Shown here: positions 11,318 through 23,565 of the stretch, one piece after another | Layout: each line of letters opens with the position of its first letter | Position numbering within the stretch: position 1 is the stretch's first letter | From: Struthidea cinerea | Taxonomy: Eukaryota; Chordata; Aves; Passeriformes; Corcoracidae | Assembly (NCBI GenBank): GCA_013397865.1 | Contig: VZTI01000688.1 | Coordinates: forward strand, 148,230 to 212,229 | Length of the DNA: 64,000 nucleotides | Direction: 5' to 3' | Position numbers and translations under genes: made by a program | The notes under the pieces: generated by a model | Told to the model about the DNA's origin: nothing | Seen by the model: only the letters and a program-made list of their open reading frames with translations | The model's database searches: none

Positions 11318-14300
11318 GATGGGAACTGAAATATTAAGTAAAGGGTGTGGGGAGAGTGTCAGGAATCCCATATTAGAGAAGGTCAGGTTCTATTTTCAAA
11401 CATCTTAATTTTTTAGGACCCTGGCTTTCTCTCACACTTAATAGTTATGGCATTTGCTGCGTAAATTCCTAACTCAAATATATCAGCAGAAAGATGACCT
11501 TGCCAGATTGCAGAAATACGCTAAATATTAAATCCCTGAAGGCTTAGGCTTCGCTCACACATGCAAAGAAGTTGCAAGAAATGATTATGAAATACAAATA
11601 CGCATCACAGCTACACTGAACTTACATAATATCTTAGACAAGAAAGTTAAGTTTTAATAACTGACTTTTAGATGTCACTGCCATAGGAAAATTCAGCAAA
11701 AAAGATCATCCTGGCATGTTAAGGGAAACATACTCCACCAAAGATCCCCTATTTTTCATCCAAGAAAGGCAGAAGCTCTCTTAGTTTCCCTGAAACTTCA
11801 GCCGAATCAAAACACCAAACCAAAATGCTTTTATCTCCCAGAATTTTTAAAATGACCATGTGTTTGTGCCCACGTGGGCAATATCTGGAGCTAAACACAA
11901 CAACTGGATGTCCTGGCCAAAAACTCACCTCGTATCTCAGAGCTGGGATCATCTCTAATTGATTGATTGTCCGGAAAAAAAGAGCTGAAAATAACCTGTG
12001 CTTTGACTGACAGTTCAGTTAATGAGCTTAACCAGATAATCCTGCAAGGTCTGAAGTTAAATACCACAGCTCAGGAAAGGTATTACCCCTGTTCGTCTCC
12101 TCACTCTGACTTTACCAAGTACACAGTTCCAAGACACAAGACAAGGGGCATTGCCCAGCGCCCAGAAAAAAATCCCAACTACTTCAATTGTTTTGTTAAC
12201 GAAGAACAAAGCCAACTTCCATCTACATCTCAACAAAGTTTTAAAAGGTGGCTTCTCATTTTTTTTTCTAGGAGAAACAGTGCTTTCTGCGTGACTCTTG
12301 GAACTAATAAACAAACTAAAAAAAAAAAAAAACAAAACAAAACTCAACAAAAGAAGAGGAAAAAAAAGGAGAGAAAAAGAACTTTTAACCCCAGAGACTG
12401 CGCCTTGCTTCTTATTTTAGCAATGCAGCTCTTATCGAGGTAGGTAGCAGAGGTGCAGTGCACTTTTCTAAAACTTCAGCTGAATGCAGAGGCTCTCATG
12501 TTGCACTAAGTGGGAGAATAGCACGGTTTTTCTGCTGAATAGGGTGTTTAGAAAGAAATCTCTCTCAGATCAATTAATTTGGTTGACTGTATGTAGGCGA
12601 GAAACAGATTTCTCTGAAATATTTGGCCTTGGTTAATCAGAAAATCAGTGATCAGGCTGTGGCAGTGCCAGGCTGTAGCAATGAGCTCTTTTCCCCCTCT
12701 TTTCAGGTTAGAGGAAGAAAGATCCTGTAAAAACTGTCAATTTCTCCATTCTGATTCCCGACTAATTTTTGACTCTAGAGTGAAAATCCCTAAATTGCCA
12801 TGAAGTCATAAATACCCTGGGTTACATAATACAGCCTCATATCCTCATTAAAAGTGATGTCTTCAGTATCATTTACTAATTCCTCATTTTTTCCCAACTC
12901 TGGTGAAAACTGCCTTGCAAGGAGTCCACCTCCAACACCCGGCCCCTGTCCTTCAGGGATTTATTGGATGTGCTTCCAAGTCTCCACTCACTGTGACTTT
13001 CCAGTCTATTAACTATTTACCTCTGGTATCACATGAGCATTTCTAACATAAACCCTGCTGCAGTGGATGTGGATGCTCTATATAAATAAGGAAGGAGCAG
13101 TGGATTGGATCAGCTCCATCTGGGAATGGGACAAACTCCTCTCTATCTCAGGACCAAACTAAGGTGATTTTGCTGCAGAAGGAGGCTGGACACTTTCAAG
13201 GGTTGGAAGCCAGATTAAAGCCTGAGGGAGGGCCTAAATAAGCAGTGGGTCAGCTTGGTTTGCTGCCCAAAAAAGGGAATTTCAGCACCAGGAAAAGGTC
13301 CTGTTCCTCCAGAGTTCCTCCAAACTCTCTTTGCAGGCAGTTCCTGCACAGCAGATAATAGATGCTGATCTGTAACCAGACAGAATTTGTTTGGCTTTGT
13401 TTCTGATGCAACAGACAGATCAAAAAACAATCAGATGTCACTGCAGCTATATTTACAAATGGATGGCTAATAACTGGAGGCTGGTGCAAATTAAGTCAGA
13501 TTTATTTTGCTTTAGGTGAGAGCTTGTTAATAACAGCGAAATGCACGGCGAAGAGAGGCTCTGCTAAATCTCCCTGCTTGGCAGAAGCCTCATCCATCAC
13601 AGAATTGCTGCAGTTGAATATGGCACATTTACACAGTCTGTGAAAGATTTGCAAAAGCACCCAGGGGATTAAAGTGCACGAGTGCCAATGACTTTAAATG
13701 GTACTTGCTTTTGCAAATTTCATCCCCTGAGACTTCAGTAAACCTAATAATGCACAAAAATACAGTCTGAAGTGCAATCCAGCTTTACATAAGCTTGGCA
13801 AGTCTTGCTTTTGTTTTAATTTGACTGATATTTTAAGGGGAAAACAAAAATGAATCCTTTTTTTAAATTATTTTTTTAAGAAACTATCAGACTGGAAAGT
13901 AGGTTTTATAACAATGCTTAACTCCTAGGCTCACGGATACAAAAGTTCCTAACAGCCCAACAGATCAGATGGGGTTTTTTTCAGTGGGAATCAACAGGTT
14001 TTATGTCAGAGAAGAGACGGGCAAAAGGAATTAAGTGGCCTTGACTAATCATCTCACCTAAAGAATATCGCTGCTGACAGAGCACAGGAAAAGGGAGTTA
14101 CAAGAGGGAACAGAATCGCCTAAAGCACACAAACAAAAGTAACCTTTTAAAGCTGATTTGCATCAGAGGCTCTGGACCATTGTCTAAAAATACTGATGTT
14201 GACTCCAGCAACCCAATCGAGCCTTCTGCAGTGTATCAGAGAAAAGCCACTCAGCTGGGAATGCTTTAGCAAGAAGCAGCAGGAAAATCGAGAGTGAAAT

Positions 14301-14711
14301 TCGGTTGCTAGGACAAAGAACAAGCAACGATAACTAAGGCATGCCCTGAAAGACTGGAAGAGCTGAGAAACCAAACTTTCAGTGAACATGAGCCTCCCGT
14401 GGCCATGTGGTTTTATATTCCTGAGCTGGAAAACATTTTTCAGTGGCGTTTTGCAAGTCCCAGATCCATCACCTGCTTATTGTCAGCTATTTCCAGGGCA
14501 GAGAGGCAGAAGGGCACTCCAGAAGGGGAAAGCAGGGAATGTCTTCAAGGTTTTCTGATGAATTATCCTTTTGGATGAAGCAGTGGCTTCCAGACACACA
14601 GAGTGGGACCTGCTTTGTAGCATATATCACAATTTCACTCAGGTCTGGCTGGGTGGGAACACTGCACAACTCACCACAGCAGCCCAAGGGCTGCTCCCCT
14701 GTGCCTGCAGA
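11318..14711. other. Unannotated intergenic stretch with an A-rich tract
   Basis: Holds a purine/A-rich tract at 12304-12382. No gene is recognised; AT-rich blocks at about 13500-13860 look like unique sequence. Confidence 0.5.
12304..12382 (+). repeat. A-rich low-complexity tract
   Basis: A run of about 15 A, then caaaacaaaac and aaaaaaaggagagaaaaag. It could be a decayed poly(A) tail, but no retroposed body is recognised to its left. Confidence 0.8.
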
Positions 14712-14985
14712 GTCACAGAATCCCAGAATCATCTAGGTTGGAAAAATGTCCAAGACTGAGTCCAACCTGTGACCCATCCCCAACCTTGTCACCAGCCCAG
14801 AGCAGTGAGTGCCACGTCCTTGGACACTTCCAGGGATGGGGACTCCACTGCCACCCTGAGCAGCCTGTTCCAATATTTAACAATCCTTTCAGTTGGAAGA
14901 CCCGAATTTCAGAGGAAATTCCTCCTGATGCCCAGCCTTAAACTCCCCTGGCACAGCTTGAAGCACCCTGCCCTCCCCAGCAAGG
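14712..14985 (-). mobile_element. CR1 LINE, older subfamily 3' fragment
   Basis: Tail gtcacagaatcccagaatcatctaggttgg, then cttggacacttccagggatggggactccac and gcagcctgttccaatattta, a different CR1 subfamily from the young copies. Truncated near accctgccctcccc. Confidence 0.85.
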
Positions 14986-17260
14986 GAGGCTGAGCTCCAG
15001 CGGACTCACAGCCACGGGGTGATAAATTTTGAGGTGATAACTCTCAGCACCAGGAGCGGGGAAGCAGCTCCAGGACTTGTATCTCACCTTTATGGAGCAC
15101 ATCCTCCCTCGTGCTGCAGCCCTGCAGCCCAGCAGTGAGGTGGCACCTGAGGAAAATCAAATTCCCGGGCAGGAACAAAGTGTTTGGTGCTGGTGCATCC
15201 AGGGCACTGTGCATGTGAGCCCGAGTTCTGACTGTGCACTGGCACTGAAGGAAATGCTGTGCAGATGAAAAAGGGATGTTTACCATTTTGGGGTTTGTTT
15301 CCTCAAAGGAGAATTATCTGTTCCTGTGCAGGCAAAAAAAAAAGTCATCGAGAGAATTTCCCTCCTCGCTGGATACTTTCAGGATTCCCTTTATTCTTTT
15401 ACTTTTTGCTTTGTTGCTAGTCCTTGAAGCTTTGGCAGCTCTAAACTAAAAATACTACGGAAAATTAGTACCATTGACTACAAAGCTTGCAGGATTACAG
15501 TTTCAATGTGCAGCACAGAATCAAGATAATGGACTTTTAATTCAGATGACAGGCACTAAGTCCTGTACATCTGTGAGAACGAAGCAAAAGCAGGTAGCTC
15601 TCTGATGCCAAGGAAACTTTTATTAATGGAAAGTGCTTCTATGAAAGGACCATTAACTTCTTCTGTATAAAAGCATGAAGAATATGATGCATAATCCATG
15701 CTTTCCCCTTGTGGGCATCCACACAGCAGTTCTGAGAAACAGCAGAAATAGAGGAGCTAATCATCCATCTTTTTGCTATGCAGCAGATGTCAATAAACTG
15801 GAGTTTGTGTTCCATTCCACTAAAATCCCAATGTCCCAGGCAATAACCTGTCTTTCAATAAACCCAGGGCTAATGTCCACTGAGATGTGAGCTAATGCTG
15901 AGTGGAAAATGACTTCTCTGTTTACCTACATCCAAATTGCATTTTATTCATTTTCATTTACCAGATAAAAACAATTGATTGCTTTGACTTATCCTTTGTA
16001 AAGAAAAGGCCTTTGTGGACAGGGGAACATCGATGGCACAGGAATTCCAGTGGAACAAAATTGCTTTCCCTGCGAACAAAACAATTTCAATTCCTCCACA
16101 GATGATGTCTCCCAAGTCACTTTTTAAGCCCTGGATGCAAGAGGTGTTTTGGGTGCTCTCCAGAGTCTGTAGGCACCATACGTCAGGGGGAAGTCTAGAG
16201 GGCAAACTACAGGCTGACTGATCGAGCAGCGAGACTTTTATTTTTAACTCTGCCAGAATTTACACGGCCCAGCTGTGATCCTCAGCCGCCTGCCAACAGC
16301 CTTGCGTAACTCGGGCACGCTGCGGCGCCCCAGCGCTGGCACTGCTGCCCAGGTATCCCTCCAGACAACACCGCGTTTGGTCTTACATAACCGAAGGGGA
16401 AATCTCTAAGCAATTCATGCCATCAGCACGAGAGTGAGTGGGAAATGAAGAGCTCCAGCTCATCGGCATCAGGCAATCACCTCCTTTCCCTGCCACCTCT
16501 CCCGCTCCGCCCACCCTTCCTGCCAGCGTTCTCTGCCCACACCCTTTGCCTCCTCCTTAGAGCGCTCTTATGACATCTGTCCCCTTCACCTTTTCTAAAA
16601 CCCTTCTCTTTCCACCACAGAAATCCCCTTCCCTGCTCCCAGGCTCTGCTGCCATCTCCCACCACTCACTCCATCCTCTTCCCCGACAAGTGGTACCCGA
16701 TGCTGGGGCTGCTCTGGGCTTTAGGGCAGGGTGTTGATGCCCCAGCCCGGTGCCTGCTCAGCTCAGAGCTCTAATGCTGATGCCTATTTCTGGCCTTTTT
16801 TGCTGGTGTTTCGGCAATGAGATTTGCCTGCTCTGGTCACTCAACCAGGCAGGCAGGTGTGTGCCTCCATCAGCCTCTGAAAGAAGGCTCCCCACCTCAA
16901 GGTTTGCAGGATTGGTCTGAATTTTGTCAAAATAGCTGCTAATGAGAGATTTGACACAAACAGAACAGTTCTACAAAGGGCACTGGTATACCCCCATGTG
17001 ACCTTAAAGTGGGGACCAGACACTGCATCCATCCCCCGTGCAGAGGTGGGGAAAGGGGGATGGCACCAGCCCCGGGCAGGGGCATGGCACAGCAGGGACA
17101 CGGCCACAAATGCCCCTGGTGCCAAGGGGAGACAACTTGCTGCCACTACAAGTGGGTTTGGCCACAGCAGGAGGAGGGTGACAGCCCATGGCACACAAAG
17201 GAAAGTGTCACTGTGCCTTGTGTGTATGATCTGAACCATCTTAACGTGTTTTGGAGAGAT
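14986..17260. other. Unannotated intergenic stretch
   Basis: No gene is recognised. A GC- and CpG-richer segment lies at about 16260-16400 (cgtaactcgggcacgctgcggcg); pyrimidine-rich sequence follows at 16480-16640. Confidence 0.5.
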
Positions 17261-17545
17261 CACAGAGTCATGGAATGGTTTGGGTTGGAAGGGACCTTAA
17301 AGATCATCCAGTGCCACTCCTGCCATGGCAGGGACACCTCCCACTATCCCAGGCTGCTCTCAGCCCCATCCATCCTGGCCTTGGACACTTCCAGAGATCC
17401 AGGGGCAGCCACAGCTGCTCTGGGCACCCTATGCCAGGGCCTCACCACCCTCACAGGGAAGAATTTTTTCCTAATATCCAATCTAAACCTGCTGTCTTTC
17501 AGTTTGAAGCCATTCCCCCTTGTCCTGTCACCAGCTGCTCTCGTG
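17261..17545 (-). mobile_element. CR1 LINE, 3' fragment
   Basis: Tail cacagagtcatggaatggtttggg, followed by agatcatccagtgccac, gatccaggggcagccacagc and cccccttgtcctgtcacc. Confidence 0.93.
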
Positions 17546-18544
17546 ATGTGAGTCTTCTGGAAACCTGTCAATTTTCCCCTTGCTGTAGTAATTATTGTTT
17601 CTGTTATTAATCATTGCCATCACCTGCTGGTTATATTTTCTTTCCAATAATTCACTCTATTTAATGCAGGCTTGGCTCCCAACAAGAAATTACAATGGTT
17701 CAAGGAATACAGGGATATAATTTTGCCAAGATCTGCAAACCAAGCACAGAAAGTCACTGTACTTTGTGTACTCGATGAGGCCAACAGATCCTGTGCTCAC
17801 ACCCCCTCCCTTTGCCACATTAGTCCTGAAGACTTCTGCGGGAATATTCATTCTGGAAACCACCACTGAATGTGAGTAATAGTATCAGTTTGGCCTTTGT
17901 GAAAAGATCATTAAATCACAGCGCAGAGAAGGGACAAGAGTCCTCAGGCTTATTTCGAGAGCTATTTTTAGCTGTGGATATGAAGACTTTTCTTATCAAA
18001 TAATTAGTCATCACCAGTAAAGGCAAGTTAACTTTTCAGAATAAAATAGGAAGTCATTGAAACCTTCTCTGAGTTTCCAAAAAAAGGTCGATGTAGAGAT
18101 CATTGAAGCCTCTGCACCTGACTGTAATTATTTAGTAACAGAAAATGGGAAAGCACAAAAAAAATTAATTGAAACTGTTACAATTCCTGCCTTATTTGAA
18201 GGACAAAGTGCTACAGATGAAGACATTTACCCAGATTTCTGTGTCATCCCAGTATTGCAGAGGTGCAGGGGGACTATAACATTTAAAAAAAGGTGTTTTA
18301 CAGCCAGAGTAGTCTCTTGCAGAAAATAAAGGTGAAATCCTGACCAGCCAGAGAGATCACAGAGAGGCTCCATATTGATGGGAAATGATGTTCTGACTAC
18401 AAGCCGGCAAAATAATGCTGTCACAAAAAATGCCAAAAGCCGTGTAAATTTGTGGTGAGGGGCTCGTCGCTTGTAAAATAGTGGAGATAATTATGCTGCT
18501 GTGCCTGGCACTGGGTACATTTCATCTGGATGGCTGCATTTCAT
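17546..18544. other. Unannotated intergenic stretch
   Basis: Nothing recognised. Confidence 0.5.
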
Positions 18545-18905
18545 TCCAGGCACACAGATAAATTGGCAGAGTTCAAAGGAGAGTAACAAAAAATAATGAA
18601 AAGGGTTGAAAAGGAGACCTACAAGATAAGATTAGGGAAACTGGGTATAGCTGGACTGGAACAAATTAATCTAAAGGGCAGGAGGGAGGATTTTGGTTTT
18701 AAGTACAAACCAACCTTTATAGCTTTAAGAAAAGTTCAGCCATGGAACAAGCTGCCAAGGAAGGTTTTAGCCTCACCATCACTAGAGATACTAAAAGGCA
18801 GGAGACCATCTGTCAGGGAGAGTTTAGGGATTAAAAAAAAGAGAAGAAAAAAAAAAAAGCACTGCCACAATTTAAGAGTTGAGCTAAATAACCCATTCGT
18901 GACTA
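18545..18905 (+). mobile_element. Ancient CR1-like LINE fragment
   Basis: Diverged but orderly match to LINE 3' UTR phrases: catggaacaagctgccaagg (compare tggaacaggctgcccagg), ttagcctcaccatcactaga and ggagggaggattttgg. Ends in an A-rich tract at about 18833-18860. It is much older than the other copies. Boundaries are approximate. Confidence 0.6.
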
Positions 18906-19160
18906 GACTTTAATGGATTAGAAGTGGCATAGCTTCTCTTTTGAGGGGAAGTTCCTGCATCTTTCCACTCTGAAGATTGTCTTGATCACATAAACCAATA
19001 CAAGGGATTTCTGCTGTTTTCAGACTGAGAAGGATATTTGCATTTAAATGCTTCCAGGAGATAGATGTCTAAATATTAATTTAATCATATTGGTAGTACA
19101 CTCTGCTTTTTTCCCATTAGGCTTTGAACACTTGTATAGAGCTAATATTGAAAAAAGAAT

Positions 19161-19335
19161 TACAGAATCATGGAATATCCTGAGTGGGAAGGGACCCAAA
19201 GGGATCATCAATGTCCAGCTCCTGGCCCTGCACAGACAGCCCAAAATCCTACCCTGTGCCTGAGAGCGCTGTCCAAACGCTGCTGGAGCTCTGGCAGCCT
19301 CGGGGCCGTGCCCATTCCCTGGGGAGCCTGTATAA
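19161..19335 (-). mobile_element. CR1 LINE, short 3' fragment
   Basis: Tail tacagaatcatggaatatcctgagtgggaaggg, then tgtccagctcctggccctgc and gcctgagagcgctgtccaaacgc, another CR1 subfamily. Confidence 0.9.
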
Positions 19336-19794
19336 CAAATTGTCACCTCACTTGTTTTTCTGTGGGACCCTTTCTTCCCACACCTCTTAGCCCCCTCAAG
19401 AAGCACTCAAGGCAGTCCTGTTAAAACTTCTGGAAAATCCAGGTGTCCCTGGGTTACCATCACCCCCACCTGTTTACTCCACCAGCAGCAGGTTTGTGAA
19501 TCACAGCTGCCGTGTGGCTGGCAGGGATGCATTGTGGTTGTGTTCCATCACATCATTGTTTCTCTCTCAACGCTCTTAATGAAGTTGCTCTCTGTAAATC
19601 TCTGAATACTACTAGAGCCCTTTATAAATAACATTTCTACAATAAGTTAATTATTTCCTGTGGCGCTGAGGCCAGTGGGAGCAATGGTTTGAACAAGGCA
19701 GATGTTGTGCATCTCAGCTCCTCCACCAGCCATGACTGAACCTCGTGCAGTCCTGCAAAGTGATTTATTGCTGTTAATTTGTTGTTACTAAGAG

Positions 19795-20050
19795 GGTGAG
19801 TTCAGATGGGATATTGGGCAGGAATTACTCCCTGGGAGGGTGGGCAGGCCCTGGCACAGGGTGCCCAGAGCAGCTGTGGCTGCCCCTGGATCCCTGGCAG
19901 TGTCCAAGGCCAGGGTGGACGCTGGGGCTTGGAGCACCCTGGGATAGTGGATGTTCCCTTCATGTGGAAGAGGAGGTTGGAAGGAGATGAGCTTGAAGAA
20001 CCCTTCCAACGCAACCCATTCCACGGCTTCATTCTATGATTATGTGATTT
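19795..20050 (+). mobile_element. CR1 LINE, 3' fragment
   Basis: Starts at the agatgggatattgggcagga block and ends cattctatgatt. Includes ccctggcacagggtgcccaga and ggcttggagcaccctgggat. 5'-truncated to about 250 bases. Confidence 0.93.
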
Positions 20051-22562
20051 TGCCCGGTTGCTTCAAACTCTGACTGAGTTGTGGGAGCCTCTGCTCTGGG
20101 CATTAATCCAAGGCTCATTTCTACTTTCTGTAAAACCTCCACTTCCCCACTTCCCCCACAGATTTGGCTTTGGCTTGACAGACTCCACAATCTTTGCTGT
20201 TTTCCTCATGTGGCCATTCCTGTGCTTTTTGATGGCTTTTGGTTCCTTCTATTGGTCTCCTTTGCGCTTACTTCCACAGGTGACTTTACGGTCCAGGCAT
20301 CGATGTGAACTAAGGATTTCAAAGGCTCAGCCAATTGTTCTGATCACTCAACTGTAGGTTACTCTCTTTTGGGATAATCTGGCAACAATTTGGAGCAGAA
20401 GCAGTGTGGATGTGTCTGGGGAGGGTGTGGATGTTTGTGGTGGGAGCAATAACCCCTTTTCCTGCAAAATCTACTGCTCTGAATATTCTTCCATGTTACC
20501 TGTGGGAACTTTGGGGTTACCAGCACAGATACCGCCCTAATTTAAGTCTTCCTCTCCATGACTTGGTTAATCACAGTCAGGCAGAGCTCAGTGAGTGTCT
20601 GGAAGTTAAAAGACCCACACTGTACCTGGAATATTTAACTGTTCTCCTGCATCCATCCAGGTTAAATCAAACTCTTTTTCCTCACCTCAGCGAAACCCAG
20701 AAAGGTCTTTGGAAAAGCGTGAGTTAGTGGTAAAACAAGAAATTAACAGCTGTCACTTTGGATATGGGCAAAGATGAGTGAAGAGCAAGACTCAGGAGGA
20801 AGAAAGCTCTCCTGGGAACACGAACTGAATCTGTGTGCAAACACATTTACATAAAAAGGAAATTGTCTGACAGGGGCAGCCACAATTATTCCGAATTTCA
20901 TGCCAGATCACTGTTTCCTCATTATGTTTCACTGTACATTAGGGCTATGCCTCTAAGATGCACTCTGAACTTCACATTGAAGAGAAGCCGTGCTGCTGAA
21001 AGAGCCATAATTCATTTACTAACAGCCCCTGTGTTGCTGTGCTTCAATAATGTAATCATTTTCTGTGTCCCAACCATATGATTATTCCTGTTGTGTAGGA
21101 AATTTAAGTCCAAGGAATGTCAGATCAAATATAAAAGCCTAGTGCTTACCCATAGTTTTTATTCAATTAAGTAGCCATTACAGAACTCATGCTGTTTCAA
21201 ATGACATAATGCAGAACACAAATGCAGTCTTTTATTACAAATATATGTTCATCTAAACAAAATGGCACCAACACAATCCAAAGCCATTACAATTTTTAGA
21301 TTATTATGCTTAGGCTATTATTATATGGTGAGCAGTCGCTGTGAAAGACAAGTGGGGGAACTGGGGCCTCCACGAACCACACCTGGAGCACGGCAGCCCT
21401 GTTATTTGAGGTTTATTTGTGAAATTCTTAAATGCAGAGGAACAATGCTGCTTAAAAAAAATAACGAGAGCACTGAGCTGCAGCTTGGAGGACGCTGACT
21501 TTGCAGGTGAGGAGTGGGAAAGCCATGCCTAGGGCCAGGACTGACACAGACAGAGGTGCCACAGGCAGGGTCTGGGCAGCATGTAGATGTTTGCCCCCAA
21601 AGTGGGCTCTGAAAAGCCCTGTCCCTTCCCACCCAGCCTCAAGCACCACACAAGTCATGTTTGCACAAGCTTTCTTCACTGTCCACAGGATTTCCCCTAC
21701 TCAGCATCCCTGAGGGCTGCCCGTAACCAGCACTGGGCCAGAGCTCTTGGCACCACCACTGAAATGATGCCCAGCACCACAAGTGCCTTAACCTGTCAGA
21801 AGGCTGAGGGCTTTTCCTGTGCAATCCCGCAGCTCTGCACCTCTCCAGCATTGCTGCTCTGGTGGGCTCCCATGGGAAGGGCATGAGATCCCTCCTTTCC
21901 CTCTATTCCTGCCCCCTGCTCGTGGCTTTCTGTTTAAAGGTGACTAATGATGCGCTTGTCCCTTGCCCTGGTGATCAAACACTCCTGAGGAAGGTGGGAG
22001 AGGAAGGAAAGAATCCCCCTGGGCAGAACTGGGAATGACACCTGGATCTCTGCCCCCTGAAGGAGGGAAAGGCAGGCAGGCTGTCACCACTCACTTCCCA
22101 ATTTAAGACACATCGTTGTAGCTGCTTTTTGTTGATCCCAAGCTGGGCTAACACAGTGATAAAGGGGCTCACAGTTGAACACAGAACAGGGCAAATGGGC
22201 ACAGGAAGCCTGTTATGATTTCCTCCTCGGATATGGAAAATAATACAGAAATAGAGAGATGGCACAGAAATAGTCGCTGATTGTGTAGAGACTGAAAAAC
22301 TGCATCAAGAAACAAGAGTTTAGAGGGTCAGTTTCTATTTTTACAGACAAAAATCAATCCCAAACTTCCAAAGGTATTTTGTGTCTGGTTTATTATTTTC
22401 TTTCCATAACAGTCAATGCGGTCCAAGATCTCTGAATGTTATCATGCAAAGAGGAAGGACAGGCACAATTTCCCCACTCAAACCACTTTATTGACATACT
22501 TGCAAGACAAAAATAAAACTGCTCCCTGCTTCCTACACCCCTCATGCCAGCTTCTGTCTGCA

Positions 22563-22599
<37 letters not shown>

Positions 22600-22839
22600 C
22601 AGCTCATTACGAGAAAGTCATTTTATTTTCACATTTTGCTGGCAGCTGGAATTCTCCAAATGAGGGAAGCAGGGCAGAGATGCATCCATCTCATCCCTCA
22701 GCAAAAAATCCCTGCAACATACGGTGCTGTTACGACTCCGAGCTTTACGTGGAGAGGGAAACAGGCGTCTGGGCTGGGTTCATTTGTAACGCTGCGCTTG
22801 CTGGATTAATATGGAAAGACAGATGAAGGCAGACACTTT
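20051..22839. other. Unannotated stretch downstream of PCP4
   Basis: No gene is recognised. Includes a 30-base poly(T) run at 22565-22594. Confidence 0.5.
22565..22594. repeat. Poly(T), 30 bases
   Basis: Uninterrupted T run about 245 bases beyond the PCP4 polyadenylation signal. As a minus-strand poly(A) it could be the tail of a retroposed sequence, but none is recognised to its right. Confidence 0.9.
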
Positions 22840-23064
22840 AATTACTTCACCCTAACTTTTTATTACAACATCAAGTAAAATGGTGAGTTACAGAGGATAA
22901 TGGGCGTAAAACATCTGGGATGAAGTTGCACACAAGCTCATAGGTTGTTATCTGCCAATGGGGTTTTAAATATTGATAATTTCTGTACATGCATCTTTGT
23001 GTTATTTCTGATTTTCTTGATAAATCATCTCAGGATTACTTTGTTTTACGCTGTGAGGTAGCTA
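22840..23064 (-). other. PCP4: PCP4 3' untranslated region
   Basis: About 220 bases of AT-rich sequence follow the PCP4 stop codon on the minus strand and end near a canonical AATAAA. The length fits the short 3' UTR known for this gene. No repeat is recognised inside it. The exact cleavage site is inferred, 10-30 bases past the signal. Confidence 0.8.
22859..22864 (-). promoter_or_regulatory. PCP4 polyadenylation signal AATAAA
   Basis: The hexamer AATAAA is read on the minus strand about 200 bases past the stop codon. A second, weaker ATTAAA lies at 22837-22842, followed by a T/GT-rich stretch (gtgtctgcc.. ctgtctttcc) suitable as a downstream element. Either could be used. Confidence 0.75.
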
Positions 23065-23192
23065 CTAGGACTGGGACCCCGCTTTTTTCTTCTGGAATTT
23101 TCTGAACTGGGACTGTATCGCCACGGCCGCCCGCTCTGTCTCTGGCGCGTCCATGTCTATGTCAAACTCCTCTTGAACCTTCTTTTGCCCAT
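23065..23192 (-). CDS. PCP4: PCP4 (PEP-19) terminal coding exon, IQ motif
   Basis: Read on the minus strand, this exon opens after a tttgagcag acceptor with AT, which completes the split Asp codon begun in exon 2. It encodes 42 residues and ends in TAG at 23065-23067. The protein carries the acidic stretch [10 protein letters not shown] followed by the IQ motif ([13 protein letters not shown]) and the ending AGSQS, which I recognise as PCP4/PEP-19. In this family the IQ helix binds the C-terminal lobe of calmodulin and the acidic segment speeds calcium exchange; the protein is a cytosolic neuronal calmodulin regulator. No frameshift or stop is seen. With exon 2 and three residues expected from exon 1, the total is 62 residues, the usual family length. 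The exon contains several CpGs and is clearly coding against an AT-rich background. The paralogue PCP4L1 is less likely given the near-complete identity to PCP4 as I know it. Confidence 0.97.
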
Positions 23193-23479
23193 CTGCTCAA
23201 AGGAAACAGAAGAAAAACATCAGCAGTTTTTTCAGACAGGGATAATCACCAGACAGCACAGGTGGAAAATTCTGTTTCTTTCTCCTTCACAGACACAGCC
23301 ATGGCAATGGGGAGCAGATTCAGGGAAAAACAACTGGGACGAGTTTCATCAAACCCCTCCCAGTGACAGAGATGGTGACAGCCCATGGGGAGCTGGGCAC
23401 TGGGGAGTGACATCCAAAGGGTGCTCAGCACTCCTCCATAATCTGGGCAAGTCCCCCCCAGCCCAGGGGGCCAACGGTG

Positions 23480-23565
23480 AGGGATGGAAGGACTCTTCTG
23501 TGCCACCCTGCAGGGAGAACTTAAAGGACTTTTCCAAGCTAAATGATTCGACGATTCTGTGTTTC
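23480..23565 (+). mobile_element. Possible CR1 3' tail
   Basis: The end, ttaaaggacttttccaagctaaatgattcgacgattctgtg, resembles an old CR1 tail. The upstream part is not convincingly CR1. Confidence 0.35.

Noticed and set aside
1..22840. DSCAM 3' exons, expected beyond the PCP4 3' end from mammalian gene order
   Set aside because: No exon with recognisable DSCAM sequence or splice sites was found. It probably lies left of the window.
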